A stretch of DNA of 52,596 nt from Candidatus Scalindua sp. GTDB taxonomy: Bacteria; Planctomycetota; Brocadiia; Brocadiales; Scalinduaceae. Under the pieces are notes generated by a model. That model was not told where the DNA came from, made no database searches, and saw only the letters and a program-made list of their open reading frames with translations. Within the stretch, counting starts at the first letter, position 1. Every line of letters starts with the position of its first letter. The position numbers and the translations under genes were made by a program. Shown here piece after piece: positions 8,141 through 19,789 of the stretch. Location of the stretch: the NCBI GenBank assembly GCA_030748215.1, contig JASMMK010000051.1, forward strand, positions 1-52,596. Reading direction: 5' to 3'.

Positions 8141-8377
8141 TTATTTTTTTGTTATTTCTACTTTCCATTCCTCCGGACCGGACAATATGTATTCCCAATC
8201 CATCTGACCTGTTCGTTCTGCGTCTAACTGATACTTGAGCGGTTTTGGGTCGTGATCATTTATCAATATCATCTTATCTCCCGGCTGAAGAGAATCAAAA
8301 GTATCAAAAATCTTTGGATGTCTTTCGCGTGGCGGAATATTCTGTACGTCCAATGTAGTAACTTTACCTTCACTCAT
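8141..8377 (-). CDS. DUF2249 domain protein
   Basis: This 78-residue protein consists of one DUF2249 domain. The family pattern is clear: LDVQNIPPRERHPKIFDTFDSL, then an NDHDPKPLKYQL segment and a C-terminal WEYILSGPEEWKVEI. The fold resembles SirA/TusA-like two-layer proteins, and biochemical function is not established. In many denitrifying bacteria DUF2249 genes sit with NO-response genes, cupins and hemerythrins (recalled knowledge). The start ATG 8377 has AAGGAAA-type ribosome binding bases upstream. It is the third gene of a minus-strand unit with a bicupin and a DUF1858 gene. Confidence 0.87.
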   Translation of the reverse strand: MSEGKVTTLDVQNIPPRERHPKIFDTFDSLQPGDKMILINDHDPKPLKYQLDAERTGQMDWEYILSGPEEWKVEITKK

Positions 8378-8446
8378 TTGCTTTTTCCTTTCCTTATTGT
8401 TAATTTACCGTGTAATGCAGGCTTTAATCTTTTACAAAACGCGAGA

Positions 8447-9061
8447 TTATCCGCTAAGTACAGTCGTCACTAAAGCCGTTAGCCTTGTTTTTGCTTTGAG
8501 CGAACGAGTTTCTCCACTTTCAAATACGATAAGGGTTCCTTCCTCAACATCCTGCTCTTCATTCGCAACAACAGAACCACTACCAGAATTGATTATGACT
8601 ACTACCTTCTGGTCATTAGTATTTTCCAGTGCCGTTTGGCCCTCTTCCATACAAAGAAGATTGACACGCACTTTCTCAGAATCGCATAAGTCTTTCAATA
8701 CTGCACTGTTTTCAGAAAAACTTACAATATCCTCTAAATTAAATTCTCCCATTCCATCCCTTTCAGCTAATATGAGAACAGCGACTGCAACTAGTCTTTC
8801 TGTGCTCCTAATACCTCTTTCTGATCCTTCTGGAGCAAATACAACTTTGCCTTTTGATAACTCTATTTCTTTTCCGTCCAGAGACATAATGCCCTTTCCT
8901 TCCAAAACATAAAAAACGCCTGTACCGCTTGGGTGTGCCGGTATTTCCTGGCCCGGTTCCAGGCATATCATAGGAACCTTTGCGCCAGGAGATGCACTCA
9001 GGATTTGTGGGTGGAACTGTTCTCCAAACTGAACCTTTTCTTGTAATTTTATTAAATTCAA
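8447..9061 (-). CDS. Two-domain cupin protein (bicupin)
   Basis: This 204-residue protein has two cupin barrels. The first has PGQEIPAHPSGTGVFYVLEGKGIMSLDG (residues about 36-65) with one His and a Glu of the metal-site pattern. The second, near 125-180, has GQTALENTNDQKVVVIINSGSG but lacks the metal-binding histidines, so it may be structural. The start is TTG 9061, chosen because GAGGG lies 6-7 bases upstream and no better codon exists. It sits 34 bp after the DUF1858 stop and 69 bp before DUF2249. Probably a small-molecule or metal-binding protein; the ligand is unknown. Confidence 0.78.
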   Translation of the reverse strand: MNLIKLQEKVQFGEQFHPQILSASPGAKVPMICLEPGQEIPAHPSGTGVFYVLEGKGIMSLDGKEIELSKGKVVFAPEGSERGIRSTERLVAVAVLILAERDGMGEFNLEDIVSFSENSAVLKDLCDSEKVRVNLLCMEEGQTALENTNDQKVVVIINSGSGSVVANEEQDVEEGTLIVFESGETRSLKAKTRLTALVTTVLSG

Positions 9062-9095
9062 ACTGTCCCTCTCGATAATTTCTTATATGTTCGGA

Positions 9096-9339
9096 TCAAT
9101 CTCCCTTTCGGGCCGCTTCAATTAATTCGTTAACAAACATTTCAACATCAGTGTTGTGCATCATGCACGCCAAATTTATATCTTCTGTACCAAATGCAGG
9201 GCAGTCAAAGCAGCTCTTGCCAAAGTGTTTTGAAAATACCGCTATTTGTTGCAGGATATTTCTCTGTCACCTCGCCAGTTGTCATATTTTTGGTTATATC
9301 AGGCGCTTCCGGCTGAGATTCATTAGGTTCTTGCATCAT
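9096..9339 (-). pseudogene. DUF1858 domain protein with a frameshift
   Basis: ATG 9339 has a strong AAGGAG 8 bases upstream. The reading ITKNMTTGEVTEKYPATNSGIF matches the start of DUF1858, after which the frame stops. In another minus-strand frame the domain resumes as SKHFGKSCFDCPAFGTEDI and ends at TGA 9096 (VNELIEAARKGD). The CxxC pair and the HFG motif fit DUF1858, a small redox or metal-binding domain also fused to hybrid-cluster-like proteins and ScdA/RIC-type proteins. The break lies in or next to a short T run near 9234-9238. It could be a sequencing error; the intact protein would be about 80 residues. It is the first gene of the three-gene unit. Confidence 0.72.
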
Positions 9340-9396
9340 AAATTTCTCCTTTTTGTTGAGTTAAAAAAGAGTATAAACCCAAATCTTGAGTTCATG

Positions 9397-9426
9397 AATA
9401 TACCATATTGCAAGTTAGGGGGTCAA
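9397..9426 (-). promoter_or_regulatory. Promoter for the DUF1858-bicupin-DUF2249 unit
   Basis: On the minus strand, TTGACC (9426-9421), an 18-base spacer and TATATT (9402-9397) make a good sigma-70 type promoter. Transcription would begin near 9390, about 50 bases before the DUF1858 ATG. It diverges from the dnaA promoter about 60 bp away. Confidence 0.5.
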
Positions 9427-9485
9427 TGCTTTTTAAATTAGAGACTTTCTATGGTAATTATCAAGCCAAGCGACTAAGTTACTGC

Positions 9486-9520
9486 TTGATATTTAAACAC
9501 GGTGAATGTATAATTTCACC
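9486..9520 (+). promoter_or_regulatory. dnaA promoter with a dyad over the -10 box
   Basis: TTGATA (9486-9491), a 17-base spacer and TATAAT (9509-9514) form a near-consensus promoter. A dyad, GGTGAA (9501-9506) and TTCACC (9515-9520), flanks the -10 box symmetrically, as an operator would. The dnaA ATG is about 237 bases further on. No other open frame lies between, so a long dnaA leader (9521-9757) is likely. Confidence 0.55.
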
Positions 9521-9757
9521 TGCTTTTAATAATGATTCTTACCCAAACCTATAACTAATTCAAGCGTGGTAAAAAAAGACACCAGAAAGCTAATCACAAA
9601 AGAGACAAAGACAGACAATATCTGGTTTTTACCGCTACAATTTTTAGTAACAATTCCCACATTTACACTTTCCTGTTTGGAAATAAATACTCTACCAGTA
9701 GGATGTTTACAAGAATAGTACGCATATTAGTTTTTAACGAAAGAGTGTTTTGAAAAT

Positions 9758-11095
9758 ATGAACCACCACCTATCTGCCAGCGAAAAGAAGATATGGATTC
9801 TTATTCAAGAAAAAATTAAAGAAAAAGTTACTCCACAACAATTTACAACATGGTTTTCGGGTCTGAATTTAATCAAACTCACCACAAAAGAAATACACTT
9901 TCACGCCCCAAATTCCTTCTGTAGTGAGTGGATAGAAAATAACTATATGGATGCAGTTGTACTATCCTTAAAAGAAGCTTCTATTTCAAATCGTAAAGTA
10001 AAGTTTGTTGCAGATAATAGTTCATCAGAACCCGAACCTGGTGTACAAAACAATTACCCCTCTCCCAACACAGACAGCCCTACTCTCATAAACAAAAACT
10101 ACAATTTTAATAATTTTTTGGTAGGTCCCTGCAATCGAATGGCACATGCAGCAGCTCTTGCTGTATCTGAATCTCCCGGTACTGCATACAATCCATTATT
10201 TATCCATGGTTCTGTTGGTTTAGGCAAAACGCATCTGCTTCACGCAATATTGTTACGTCTACAGGAAAAAGGGCATAAGGCGCTGTACTTACCATGTGAG
10301 AGTTTTGTAAATCATTATATATCTACTATAAAAACTGGTGATTGGGACAATTTTAGAAGCAAATACAGGCAGATTGATGTCCTGTTGATAGACGATGTTC
10401 ACTTCCTGGCAAACTCCCAGAGTACCAGAGAAGAATTTTTCCATACATTTAACGCACTTTATACACGGCAAAAACAGATAGTGTTATCAAGTGATTGTCC
10501 GCCGGAAGAAATACCAACTATAGAAGAACGTCTTATTTCCAGATTTAGATGGGGGTTGATAACCAGAGTAGATCCTCCTGGCTTTGAAACCAGCGTTGCT
10601 ATAATTCAAAAAAAAACCGCCTTATTGAAGATGGACATCTCTTACGATGTCGCTTGTTACTTAGCGGATAATGTTATTTCAAGTATTAGAGAAATTGAGG
10701 GCACTCTTACAAACATTCATAAATATGCAGCAATGAATGATGGCAAGGTAGACTTAAACCTTGTAAAGCAGATAATCAGAGGTTTCTCAAAACAAAAACA
10801 AAACATAGGTATAGAAAAAATACTAGACACCGTTACAAAACATTATGGCGTACAGCTTTCTCAGCTTCATTCCAAAAGAAGACTAAAATCCATTACATTA
10901 CCAAGGCAGATTGCAATGCACCTGGCAAGAAAATTTACTAATTTATCATTAGGAGAAATAGGTGGCTATATGGGAGGTCGCGATCATACAACGGTAATGC
11001 ATGCGGATGATAAAATTAAAAAGCTTAAGTCTGTTGATCGAAGTGTATCTTCTTCAATAAGAAAATTAGAAGATACACTTACAAAAAAAAAATGA
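9758..11095 (+). CDS. dnaA: Chromosomal replication initiator DnaA
   Basis: This 445-residue protein has all DnaA domains: domain I (residues about 5-85), a short linker, the AAA+ domain III with Walker A GSVGLGKT (151-158) and Walker B LLIDD (209-213), and domain IV with the DNA-binding signature GGRDHTTVMHA near residue 410. It binds DnaA boxes, melts the origin and loads the helicase. It is followed by an AT-rich spacer and dnaN, the classical origin arrangement. The start ATG 9758 has only a weak ribosome binding site (GAAAGAG further upstream). Confidence 0.97.
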   Translation: MNHHLSASEKKIWILIQEKIKEKVTPQQFTTWFSGLNLIKLTTKEIHFHAPNSFCSEWIENNYMDAVVLSLKEASISNRKVKFVADNSSSEPEPGVQNNYPSPNTDSPTLINKNYNFNNFLVGPCNRMAHAAALAVSESPGTAYNPLFIHGSVGLGKTHLLHAILLRLQEKGHKALYLPCESFVNHYISTIKTGDWDNFRSKYRQIDVLLIDDVHFLANSQSTREEFFHTFNALYTRQKQIVLSSDCPPEEIPTIEERLISRFRWGLITRVDPPGFETSVAIIQKKTALLKMDISYDVACYLADNVISSIREIEGTLTNIHKYAAMNDGKVDLNLVKQIIRGFSKQKQNIGIEKILDTVTKHYGVQLSQLHSKRRLKSITLPRQIAMHLARKFTNLSLGEIGGYMGGRDHTTVMHADDKIKKLKSVDRSVSSSIRKLEDTLTKKK

Positions 11096-11426
11096 GTACT
11101 AGTTAATTGTTCACATACTGTAGATAAAATTCCTAATATGAAAAGCAGGTAGAATCAAATACATATAAATTGAAGTTTTTGTTTATAAAATAACTTATAT
11201 TTTGACAGGCAATTTACAGGAAGCATTGTATAGGTTTTCATTTGATATACAAACTAATAATTCCTTAATATCTTTAAATATAACATTTTATGAGTTTAAT
11301 AGTATGATTATACCTTTAAATTTTGACCTCTATAATAATAAGTATAATAGTTTTTTTAATATAAAGTAATATAGTATATAAAAGACTGTGTTCATTAAAC
11401 TAATTTCAATCTAATAGAAAAATAAA
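11096..11426. other. Probable oriC: AT-rich dnaA-dnaN spacer with DnaA-box pair
   Basis: This 331-bp spacer has no gene and is extremely AT-rich, especially 11160-11426, as expected of an unwinding element. Near its start TTGTTCACA (11107-11115) and TGTAGATAA (11119-11127) each match the DnaA box TTATCCACA (one per strand) at 8 of 9 positions, 3 bases apart and facing each other. Genes to the left are all on the minus strand and the dnaA-gyrB block is on the plus strand, as at a bidirectional origin. The box number is low, so this remains an inference. Confidence 0.55.
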
Positions 11427-12539
11427 ATGAAAATTAAATGTGACAAAGAAACTATAAGAAAAGGATTTCATGTAGTAGAAAACGTTATATCCGGTTCAAA
11501 TATTAATCCAATGTTACAGAATGTTAGAATTGTTGCAGATGATAATACTTTAGAATTATCAACTACAGACATGGAAGTCAGTGTTAGTTATTTAATGGAT
11601 TCAGTTGAAGTAATAACATCAGGTAAAATGGTTGGTCCGGAAACCCAAATTTCTTCAATAGTTAAAGAGTGGACAGGAGATAGCATAGAAATAACCGAAG
11701 AGAAGAAAAAATGTGTAATAAAAGGAAAAGACAATTTTTTTAAGATTCTTTGTACCGATCCTGAAGGGTTTCCAACAATTCCTCAATTCATTGACGAAGA
11801 ATATATTGAAATAGATAAAGATGTTCTTTTGGATATGATAAAAAAAACAGCCTTTATTATTTTAGGAGATAGAACAAAACATGGTACCAGCGGTGTTTTT
11901 CTAGAAATAAGCAGTAAGCATGTAAAAATGGTTGCAAATGATGGGAGAAGGCTTAGTGAAGTTAAGAAAAAAATAGAAAATCCTCATGGTATTTCAAAAA
12001 GTTGCATAATACCGATAAAGGGTATATTGCAAATGCAGAGAATTGCAGGGGAACAGGACGATTTAGTAAAGATAAGAATAGAAGAAAAACGTATTTTTGT
12101 AAAAACAAAAAATTCTACGTTATGTTCACAGCTGTTGGAAGGACAATATCCAAAGTATGAGGAAGTGATTCCAACTAATCTTGACAAAAAAATAAATATG
12201 GATAGGAGCGCCTTTACGTCAGCGATTCGCAGGGTGTCTATAATGACAACGGATGAGTACAAATTATTGAGGTTTAAATTTTCCGGTGAAACACTCGAAA
12301 TAAAATGCACATCACCAGATGTAGGTGAGTCTAAAACAGTAATTCCTGTAGAATATTCTGGAGAAGAGCTAGAGATAGGCCTGAACCCGGAATTTTTATT
12401 AGATTTTCTGAAAAATGTTGATTCAGAAGGGGTTATTTTAGAATTGAAAGATCATGGTACTGCAGGGGTGTTTAAGGCAGGAACGGGATGTACTTATGTG
12501 GTGATGCCAATGAATCTGGGAGATGAAAAACAGGCATGA
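11427..12539 (+). CDS. dnaN: DNA polymerase III beta subunit (sliding clamp)
   Basis: This 370-residue protein has normal length for a beta clamp of three repeated domains. It begins MKIKCDKETIRKGFHVVENVIS and ends with the characteristic YVVMPMNL strand before a short tail. The clamp tethers DNA polymerases and other partners to DNA through its hydrophobic groove. Its last four bases overlap the next start (ATGA), indicating translational coupling with the DUF721 gene. The region before it is AT-rich, so its promoter could lie anywhere in the spacer. Confidence 0.96.
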   Translation: MKIKCDKETIRKGFHVVENVISGSNINPMLQNVRIVADDNTLELSTTDMEVSVSYLMDSVEVITSGKMVGPETQISSIVKEWTGDSIEITEEKKKCVIKGKDNFFKILCTDPEGFPTIPQFIDEEYIEIDKDVLLDMIKKTAFIILGDRTKHGTSGVFLEISSKHVKMVANDGRRLSEVKKKIENPHGISKSCIIPIKGILQMQRIAGEQDDLVKIRIEEKRIFVKTKNSTLCSQLLEGQYPKYEEVIPTNLDKKINMDRSAFTSAIRRVSIMTTDEYKLLRFKFSGETLEIKCTSPDVGESKTVIPVEYSGEELEIGLNPEFLLDFLKNVDSEGVILELKDHGTAGVFKAGTGCTYVVMPMNLGDEKQA

Positions 12540-12856
12540 CAAAACATTTCAAAGGGAGCAGTACAGAAGTTAAGAAGCTAGGTGATATGTTGAGCAATAT
12601 AGTAATGCCTGTCAAAAAGGCTGGGAAGCGAAATAAAAACTTGAGGGAAAAATGGAAAAAGGTGGCGGGTGAGGTTATATCAGAGCATACAGAAGTGGGA
12701 ATGGTTAAAAGTGGGATACTTCACATAGAGGTAGATTCAGCAACGTGGCTTCACCATATATCCTCTTTCAAAAAAGAGGAGTTGTTGGCTTCTATACAGA
12801 ATGAATTTAAAAGAGGATATATATCGGACATAAGGTTTCGAGTTACGACTTTTTGA
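12536..12856 (+). CDS. DUF721 (DciA-like) protein
   Basis: This 106-residue DUF721 protein has the family core REKWKKVAGEVISEHTEVGMVKSGILHIEVDSATWLHHIS and a C-terminal SDIRFRV. In bacteria without DnaC/DnaI, DUF721 proteins of the DciA group recruit or load the replicative helicase (family knowledge). Its place between dnaN and gyrB in an apparent replication operon supports such a role. The ATG overlaps the dnaN stop by 4 bases. There is no recF between dnaN and gyrB here. Confidence 0.88.
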   Translation: MTKHFKGSSTEVKKLGDMLSNIVMPVKKAGKRNKNLREKWKKVAGEVISEHTEVGMVKSGILHIEVDSATWLHHISSFKKEELLASIQNEFKRGYISDIRFRVTTF

Positions 12857-12881
12857 AGAAGGAATTTGGGGTAATGGTTGA

Positions 12882-15323
<2,442 letters not shown>

Positions 15324-15379
15324 CTGGCAAAACACTTTTTATTTAAAAGTAAAAGCGACACACAAACAGCAAATAATTG

Positions 15380-16210
15380 CTATTCATCCCACTGTCCCGT
15401 AAAGACAATTTCTGCAGGACCGGTCATGAACGTTTTATTATCATCTGTCCATTCTACCGTTAATTCACCTCCCGGAAGCTGAGTGCTTATGACTCTTTCT
15501 GTCAGCTTATTGAGTACACATGCAACTCCGGTAGCGACTGCTCCAGTTCCACATGCGAGCGTTTCTCCTGAACCCCTTTCCCAGGTTCTCATTTTAACCT
15601 TATCAGCAGATAACTGTTGTACAAAGTGGGCATTAATTCTTTCTGGAAAAAGTTCATGGTTTTCGATCGCTTTACCGGCAACATCTAAAACGATTGAATC
15701 AACATCATCAACAAATGTTATGCAGTGAGGATTGCCCATAGAAACACATGTAACATATAACACGGTGTCGTTAACCTGAAGCGGCTCATTAATTACCTGT
15801 TTATTCTCACCAAGCATTGGTATGTCGTTTCTTAGCAACTCGGGGCTTCCCATTTCTACCCTTATCTGTGTAACACCGCTGTTTACAATTGTCAGCTCTA
15901 TTGTCTTCAACCCTGCGGCGGTTTCGATTGTCATCCTGTCGCTTTTCTTTATTCCGTATTCATACAAATATTTAGCAACACACCTGATACCGTTGCCGCA
16001 CATCTGTGCCTCGCTGCCATCAGCATTAAAAATACGCATCTTGGCATCTGCAACAGGTGATGGCATTATCATTATTAACCCATCACTACCAATACCAAAA
16101 TGTCTATCACTTATTGCGATCGACAGTTCTGAAGGATTGTTAATGTCTTCCTCAAAACAGTTAACATACACATAGTCATTCCCAATTCCCTGCATTTTAG
16201 TAAACTTCAA
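15380..16210 (-). CDS. dapF: Diaminopimelate epimerase
   Basis: This 276-residue enzyme converts LL- to meso-diaminopimelate for lysine and peptidoglycan synthesis. The two catalytic cysteines are visible: Cys71 in MCGNGIRC and Cys220 in LACGTGA. The GIGSDGL and NADGSEA motifs are also present. The start is TTG 16210 (KFTKMQGIGNDY follows the family pattern) with GGGAG about 8 bases upstream; ATG 16195 is too late. It converges with gyrB and is divergent from the sugar-nucleotide gene to its right. Confidence 0.95.
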   Translation of the reverse strand: MKFTKMQGIGNDYVYVNCFEEDINNPSELSIAISDRHFGIGSDGLIMIMPSPVADAKMRIFNADGSEAQMCGNGIRCVAKYLYEYGIKKSDRMTIETAAGLKTIELTIVNSGVTQIRVEMGSPELLRNDIPMLGENKQVINEPLQVNDTVLYVTCVSMGNPHCITFVDDVDSIVLDVAGKAIENHELFPERINAHFVQQLSADKVKMRTWERGSGETLACGTGAVATGVACVLNKLTERVISTQLPGGELTVEWTDDNKTFMTGPAEIVFTGQWDE

Positions 16211-16430
16211 TTATTATCTCCCGGCTAAGCAATGTACAATTTATTGAATATCATCCGTATGATTTTAGCAAAGCAGTTATTTTTGTCAACAGATAGTAAT
16301 ATCAGACGAATTCACTTATATGTATATTTGTTTTGAAGATACTTTTCTTCTTGCACTGCTATAATTACGTAGTAGAATTACAGCAAATATATTAAGGATT
16401 CATAAGAACAATTTTATTCAGGACAAAAAT

Positions 16431-17366
16431 ATGCGTACAATGATTACCGGTGGAGCAGGATTCCTTGGCTCACATCTATGCGATTATTTACTCGAAAAAG
16501 GACACGAAGTGATATGCATTGATAATTTGTTAACAGGCTCTTCTCAAAATATTGAGCACTGTATGGGTAATCCGAAGTTTAAGTTTATTAAGCATAATGT
16601 CAGTGAGTATATTTATGTTGGGGAAGAGCTAGATAACGTTCTACATTTCGCATCACCCGCAAGCCCTTTAGACTATTTAAAGCTGCCAATACAAACGCTA
16701 AAGGTTGGTTCATTAGGAACGCTGAATGCGATTGGTGTTGCAAAAAGTAAAAATGCCAAATTTTTTCTGGCATCAACATCAGAAGTTTATGGCGATCCTC
16801 TTATTCATCCGCAGAAGGAGGATTACTGGGGAAATGTAAATCCTGTTGGCCCAAGGGGGGTCTATGATGAAGCAAAAAGATTTTCAGAGGCAATGGTTAT
16901 GGCGTATCATAGAAGCCATGGTGTTGATACGAGGATTGTGAGAATATTTAATACATATGGTCCCAGAATGAGGGTAAACGATGGAAGAGCGTTGCCCGCA
17001 TTTATTTCACAGGCACTTAGCGGGAAGAACTTAACTGTCTTTGGTGATGGTTCACAGACACGAAGCTTCTGTTATGTTTCAGACTTGGTGGAAGGAATAT
17101 ATAGGTTGTTGATTTCCGATGTTAATGAGCCGGTAAATATTGGGAATCCAACAGAGATAATATTATTGGATTTTGCTAAAGAGATAATTAGTATGACTGG
17201 GAGTAAAAGTGAAATTGCCTTTGATCCGCTGCCTGTAGATGATCCGAAGTGCAGACAGCCCGATATATCAAAGGCAAAGAAACTGCTGAACTGGGAGCCG
17301 AAAGTCTCTCGTGCCGATGGACTGAAAAAAACCATAGAGTACTTCCGGAGTATCTTGCAAAAATAG
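16431..17366 (+). CDS. UDP-glucuronate decarboxylase-like NAD-dependent epimerase
   Basis: This 311-residue extended short-chain dehydrogenase has the NAD motif [10 protein letters not shown] at the N-terminus and a catalytic YxxxK (YDEAK, residues about 145-149). The segments [22 protein letters not shown] and [21 protein letters not shown] are typical of UDP-xylose synthases, which convert UDP-glucuronate to UDP-xylose. UDP-glucose 4-epimerase-like activity is less likely. The start ATG 16431 has AGGA about 8 bases upstream. It is transcribed alone and meets lysC tail to tail with a 24-bp gap. Probably feeds envelope polysaccharide synthesis, as does gmd 5 kb away. Confidence 0.88.
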   Translation: MRTMITGGAGFLGSHLCDYLLEKGHEVICIDNLLTGSSQNIEHCMGNPKFKFIKHNVSEYIYVGEELDNVLHFASPASPLDYLKLPIQTLKVGSLGTLNAIGVAKSKNAKFFLASTSEVYGDPLIHPQKEDYWGNVNPVGPRGVYDEAKRFSEAMVMAYHRSHGVDTRIVRIFNTYGPRMRVNDGRALPAFISQALSGKNLTVFGDGSQTRSFCYVSDLVEGIYRLLISDVNEPVNIGNPTEIILLDFAKEIISMTGSKSEIAFDPLPVDDPKCRQPDISKAKKLLNWEPKVSRADGLKKTIEYFRSILQK

Positions 17367-17390
17367 AAGTAAAAACCGTATGCATACTAC

Positions 17391-18611
17391 CTACTGCTCT
17401 TGATCCAGCACGAAAGCTTTGTGTACGGCATTTAAGGCTTTCTCTGCCTGTTTTTCCTCTATAATACAAGATATTTTAATCTCTGAAGTGCTTATCATTT
17501 GTATGTTTATTTTTTCGTCAGATAAAGTTTTGAACATTTTTTCTGCTATTCCACAGTGAGACCTCATACCGATCCCTACAACTGAAAGTTTTGCTATTTT
17601 ATCATCTGCGACGATCTCTTTTGCCTTGATTTCCCCCTTCGTTCTTTTTGCTGTTTCCAGCGCAAGTGCAAGGTCGCCTTTATCAACAGTAAACGTTAAA
17701 TCTGTCAGTCCATTTGCGCTGATATTCTGAATTATCATATCTACATTTATTTTTTCTTTGGCGAGCTCGTGAAAAATATTGGCTGCTTGCCCGGGCTCAT
17801 CAGACACTCCGATTAGAGTTATTTTTGCATCATTTTTTGATACGGTTGCTCCGCTGACAACTATGTTTTCCATTTCTCTTACCTCTTTGCATATAAGGGT
17901 TCCTGTGCCATTATTAAAACTGGGTCTTACCCGGATAGGGACATTGTATTTTTTTGCAAACTCAATAGATCGTACATGCACAACTTGTGCTCCCATACTT
18001 GCCAGTTCCAGTATTTCATCATAAGATATTTTATTTAATCTTCTCGCATCGGGAACTGTCCGTGGGTCGGCAGTGTAAATTCCATCAACGTCGGTAAAAA
18101 TATCACACATGTCTGCCTTGAGTAAAGCGGCCAGTGCAACAGCACTGGTATCAGAACCTCCACGGCCCAGTGTTGTTATGTTGTCATTTTCATCTACGCC
18201 CTGATATCCAGCGACTACCACTATTTTGTTTTCAGTTAATTCTCCTAATATTCGATCACCATTTATATTAACGATTCTTGCTTTTGTGTGAATGCTGTCG
18301 GTCGTCATTCCAATTTGTCTTCCTGTAAAGGAAACCGCCGGCACCCCCAGTGAATGAATTGCCATTGCCATGAGCGCACTTGACATTTGCTCACCAGTAG
18401 AAAGCAGTGAATCCAGTTCACGAGCGGAAGGCTCATTATTAATTTCATAAGCCATCTCTAATAACTCATCGGTCATTTTCCCCTGTGCAGAGACAACTAC
18501 AACGACCTTGTTGCCTGCAGAATATTCTTCAACTGCTCGTTTGGCCGCTGCCTTCATGCGTGTGGCATCTGCTACAGATGTTCCACCAAATTTTTGGACA
18601 ATTATCTTCAT
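17391..18611 (-). CDS. lysC: Aspartate kinase
   Basis: This 406-residue aspartokinase catalyses the first step of lysine, threonine and methionine synthesis. The kinase domain has KFGGTSVAD at the N-terminus, the FTGRQIGM segment, [14 protein letters not shown] and the [12 protein letters not shown] motif. Two ACT domains at the C-terminus (from about residue 265) suggest feedback control by lysine and/or threonine. The start is ATG 18611, 13 bases after the stop of the hxlB-like gene, so the two are co-transcribed. dapF of the same pathway is 1.2 kb away on the same strand. Confidence 0.96.
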   Translation of the reverse strand: MKIIVQKFGGTSVADATRMKAAAKRAVEEYSAGNKVVVVVSAQGKMTDELLEMAYEINNEPSARELDSLLSTGEQMSSALMAMAIHSLGVPAVSFTGRQIGMTTDSIHTKARIVNINGDRILGELTENKIVVVAGYQGVDENDNITTLGRGGSDTSAVALAALLKADMCDIFTDVDGIYTADPRTVPDARRLNKISYDEILELASMGAQVVHVRSIEFAKKYNVPIRVRPSFNNGTGTLICKEVREMENIVVSGATVSKNDAKITLIGVSDEPGQAANIFHELAKEKINVDMIIQNISANGLTDLTFTVDKGDLALALETAKRTKGEIKAKEIVADDKIAKLSVVGIGMRSHCGIAEKMFKTLSDEKINIQMISTSEIKISCIIEEKQAEKALNAVHKAFVLDQEQ

Positions 18612-18624
18612 TGTTTGTATAATT

Positions 18625-19212
18625 TTACTCTAGATTAGCATGCCTTTTCATCATTTCAACTTCTTCTCTGTTCAGCAATCGTACAAGTGTTAAAATCACA
18701 GCATCAAGGTATACGAGGCACGCTTGCTCAAACAATGTGCTGCGAAACTGTTCTGTTAGTTGCGATTGTATAACCAGATCGGTATCACTTGCCGGAATTT
18801 CAATAATTAAACCGGCATATTCAGTTAATTCAGAGTTTGGATGTGCAGTGATTACGACAACCTGCGCGTTCAGGCGCTTTGCAAGCCCGGCAATGTGGCA
18901 GGTGACAGAAGTGGTACCGGAACTACTACATGCAATAAGCATGTCGCCCTCATCAATATTTGGAGTTGTTGTGTCACCGACGACATGGCACGAAAAACCT
19001 ATATGAGTCAGACGCATTGCAAATGTTCTGGCAACCAATCCGGAACGCCCTTGACCAGTTACAAATATATTCTTTGATGAATTGATAGCCGTGACAAATT
19101 GTTTAAATTCATCTTCTTTAATTCCGTCCAAAACAGCGTCTATTTCGTTAATTATCGCCTTTGTCGTGGACTTAATACTCGATTCGATATTATTGGGTTT
19201 CGTTTTATTCAT
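18625..19212 (-). CDS. hxlB: 6-phospho-3-hexuloisomerase-like SIS protein
   Basis: This SIS-domain sugar-phosphate isomerase has the family pattern [39 protein letters not shown] and a C-terminal RHANLE. In formaldehyde-fixing bacteria it isomerises hexulose-6-phosphate to fructose-6-phosphate in the ribulose monophosphate pathway, together with HxlA. No hxlA is near. I prefer ATG 19212 (195 residues) over an upstream in-frame TTG at 19236; neither has a strong ribosome binding site. It is the first gene of a unit with lysC. Other roles of SIS proteins in sugar-phosphate metabolism cannot be ruled out. Confidence 0.85.
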   Translation of the reverse strand: MNKTKPNNIESSIKSTTKAIINEIDAVLDGIKEDEFKQFVTAINSSKNIFVTGQGRSGLVARTFAMRLTHIGFSCHVVGDTTTPNIDEGDMLIACSSSGTTSVTCHIAGLAKRLNAQVVVITAHPNSELTEYAGLIIEIPASDTDLVIQSQLTEQFRSTLFEQACLVYLDAVILTLVRLLNREEVEMMKRHANLE

Positions 19213-19406
19213 AATAGCTAAAACGAATTCTATCAATTAAATATAATAATTTCAAGAAATAGGTATGTGTGATGTACAAAAAGATGACTTCTTCTCTGTC
19301 TCTCATAGCCAATGATAAATTTTTTGTTGCTATGAATAGTATTAATTGTTAGTATCTCGACTGCTTTTAGCCTAATTAATTTCCCTTTAATATTTGGATA
19401 TTTTCT

Positions 19407-19643
19407 ATGGAACTTGCATTCGTCGGCCATATTTTAGGACTTTACAAGATGGTACTCTTGGTAAGAATTATTCTAACCTGGATTCCACATAATCCCAATA
19501 ATTCCGCAGCATTATTTCTTTACAAAATAACAGAACCAATTCTTGAGCCTGTTCGGCGTATAATTCCATCTATAGGAGGAATAGATATCTCTCCAATCGT
19601 TATATTTTTTGCCCTTGGCTTTCTCCAAAGAGCTTTTAGTTAA
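19407..19643 (+). CDS. YggT family membrane protein
   Basis: This 78-residue protein has two hydrophobic segments (residues about 5-25 and 60-77) separated by a loop with RIILTWIPHNPNN and ITEPILEPVRRIIPS, the typical YggT pattern. YggT proteins are implicated in cell division and osmotic or cell-shape functions, but the mechanism is unclear. The start is ATG 19407. It lies ahead of deoB on the same strand with a 146-bp gap. Confidence 0.9.
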   Translation: MELAFVGHILGLYKMVLLVRIILTWIPHNPNNSAALFLYKITEPILEPVRRIIPSIGGIDISPIVIFFALGFLQRAFS

Positions 19644-19789
19644 GTACAACGAGTGTAAAGATAATATAATCCCTGACGAGATGGTTCATTTCTCTGCTAC
19701 ATGCCCAATTTTCATAACTTTTTTATCGTTTATCCCTGACGATTGGGGTTATTTGCACAAAACAGAAATAGTATAGAATCAGTAATGAA

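Noticed and set aside
8397..8912. Plus-strand frame opposite the bicupin gene
   Set aside because: A shadow of the cupin gene; serine/threonine-rich composition typical of antisense frames.
9151..9441. Plus-strand frame of 96 residues
   Set aside because: It covers the DUF1858 gene on the opposite strand and has no recognisable domain.
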